From positions 10,813 through 21,135 of the forward strand of contig MHDQ01000120.1 of assembly GCA_001803565.1 (NCBI GenBank): DNA of 10,323 nucleotides, written 5' to 3'. Origin of the DNA: Nitrospinae bacterium RIFCSPLOWO2_12_FULL_45_22 (GTDB lineage: Bacteria > 2-12-FULL-45-22). Positions 9,285-10,323 of the stretch are shown one piece after another. Every line of letters begins with the position of its first letter. Position 1 is the first letter of the stretch. A program made the position numbers and the translations under genes. The notes beneath the pieces were generated by a model. That model was not told where the DNA came from, searched no databases, and saw only the letters and a list, made by a program, of their open reading frames with translations.

Positions 9285-10283
9285 ATGCCAGAACTCAGAA
9301 AAGACCCGGTTACCAGCCGCTGGGTTATTATTGCTACCGAGCGGGCCCAAAGGCCTTCAGACTTTGGCGTAGAGCCAGAGATCAGCCGCGGTGGATTTTG
9401 TCCCTTTTGTCCAGGTTTTGAAGGCAAGACTCCCAGAGAAGTAATGGCCTATCGGCCCAATGGCTCTTTACCAGATACTCCGGGCTGGTGGGTGCGGGTA
9501 GTGCCTAACAAGTTCCCGGCCCTGATGATCGAGGGAGGGCTAGGTAAGGTAGGCTATGGCATGTTTGACCGGATGAATGGCATTGGGGCTCATGAGGTTA
9601 TAATTGAGACCCCCAGGCATGAGGCTACCCTCTCTAGCTTAACAGAAAAGGAAATAGTGGACGTGTTCTGGGCTTATCGGGACCGGATCATTGACCTTAG
9701 CCGGGATAATCGCTTCCAATATATCCTTGTCTTCAAGAACCATGGCTCTTCAGCCGGTGCATCCCTGGAACATTCCCACTCGCAGCTTATTGCCTTGCCC
9801 ATTGTCCCTAAGCAGGTAATGGAGGAGTTATCTGGTTCTGCAGACTATTATCGCTATAAAGACCGCTGTGTATTTTGCGACATGGTAACTCAGGAATCCA
9901 CCGAGGGCACGCGGGTAATATACCAGAATGAGGACTTTCTGGTGGTGGCCCCCTATTCCTCTCGCTTTCCTTTCGAGATCTGGGTTTTACCTAAGTATCA
10001 TAATTCCTCTTATGTAGAAGCGCAGAAGATCCATTATGAGCGCTTAGCCAATGCCTTCAGTATAAGCTTAAAGAAATTGGATCGGGCCTTAAATAAACCC
10101 CCTTACAACTTTATCCTCCATACTGCCCCCATTAAGAACCAGTGCGAAGCCCATTATCATTGGCATTTCGAGATAATGCCTAAACTGACTAAAGTAGCAG
10201 GATTCGAATGGGGCTCGGGCTTCTATATCAATCCTACACCACCAGAAGAGGCCGCTAAATTCTTGTGCGACCTGGAAATCTGA
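9285..10283 (+). CDS. galT: GalT-like sugar-nucleotide uridylyl/adenylyltransferase (HIT superfamily)
   Basis: The 332-residue protein has the GalT fold: RKDPVTSRWVIIATERAQRP (5-24), CPFC (39-42), H112 and H163 as likely zinc ligands, HSHSQ (163-167) with H165 as the likely nucleophile that becomes nucleotidylated, a second CVFC pair (195-198), and HWHFEIMPKLT (292-302). Classical GalT moves UMP between UDP-glucose and galactose-1-phosphate and has HPHGQ at the active site. HSHSQ, the preceding GSSAGASLE, and the GSGFYINPTPPEEAAKFL ending recall plant ADP-glucose phosphorylase (At5g18200), so glucose-1-phosphate or ADP-glucose chemistry is a real alternative. No galK or galE is nearby; a GH57 gene is upstream. 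ATG at 9285 has a strong AGGAGGGGG at 9273-9281. The gene has its own promoter candidate. Confidence 0.88.
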   Translation: MPELRKDPVTSRWVIIATERAQRPSDFGVEPEISRGGFCPFCPGFEGKTPREVMAYRPNGSLPDTPGWWVRVVPNKFPALMIEGGLGKVGYGMFDRMNGIGAHEVIIETPRHEATLSSLTEKEIVDVFWAYRDRIIDLSRDNRFQYILVFKNHGSSAGASLEHSHSQLIALPIVPKQVMEELSGSADYYRYKDRCVFCDMVTQESTEGTRVIYQNEDFLVVAPYSSRFPFEIWVLPKYHNSSYVEAQKIHYERLANAFSISLKKLDRALNKPPYNFILHTAPIKNQCEAHYHWHFEIMPKLTKVAGFEWGSGFYINPTPPEEAAKFLCDLEI

Positions 10284-10323
10284 TTCTACTCTATCTCCCC
10301 CTTGGGCGCCAAACCATCCCTTT

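Overview
This window carries most of a bacterial F-type ATP synthase operon, then a short gene pair (a NosL-like lipid-free metalloprotein candidate and a family 57 glycoside hydrolase), then a GalT-like nucleotidyltransferase. Every gene is on the + strand. A gene order of b', b, delta, alpha, gamma, beta, epsilon without atpB and atpE fits Desulfobacterota and some neighbouring phyla such as Nitrospirota, where the a and c subunit genes often lie elsewhere. The signal-peptide-like hydrophobic stretch ahead of the b membrane helix, and a cytoplasmic GH57 enzyme near a GalT-like gene, also fit such lineages. This phylum-level guess is an inference and was not tested by a search.

Layout. 1-59 is non-coding or the tail of an upstream gene. 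60-6065 holds the ATP synthase genes: a fused b'-b reading frame, atpH, atpA, atpG, atpD and atpC. Most junctions are tight (a 4-base overlap for b'-b/atpH, a 1-base gap for atpH/atpA). The exception is a 184-base gap between atpA and atpG, filled by a large, imperfectly palindromic element built on a 7-base period. A second, smaller 7-base-period element follows atpC (6067-6121). 6158-6673 encodes an exported or membrane-anchored Cys-rich protein resembling NosL. 6705-8861 encodes the GH57 enzyme. 8862-9284 is a 423-base stretch without a gene, ending in an AT-rich region with a good sigma-70-type promoter candidate. 9285-10283 encodes the GalT-like enzyme.

How the genes work together. The delta, alpha, gamma, beta and epsilon genes encode the F1 head, rotor shaft and stator cap; the b'-b frame encodes the peripheral stalk. 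Assembly needs a and c subunits from outside the window. The GH57 enzyme and the GalT-like protein suggest cytoplasmic alpha-glucan and sugar-nucleotide metabolism. The GalT-like protein carries an HSHSQ active site and a C-terminus that, from memory, resemble plant ADP-glucose phosphorylase more than Leloir GalT. No galK or galE is present here.

Most notable: (1) b' and b are joined in one 341-residue frame with almost no linker, which is hard to reconcile with stalk geometry; (2) the two 7-base-period palindromic elements sit at gaps around the atp genes, and the larger ends just before atpG, which has no Shine-Dalgarno sequence; (3) the likely misnaming risk of the GalT-like gene. No CRISPR array, tRNA, rRNA, transposase or phage gene is seen.
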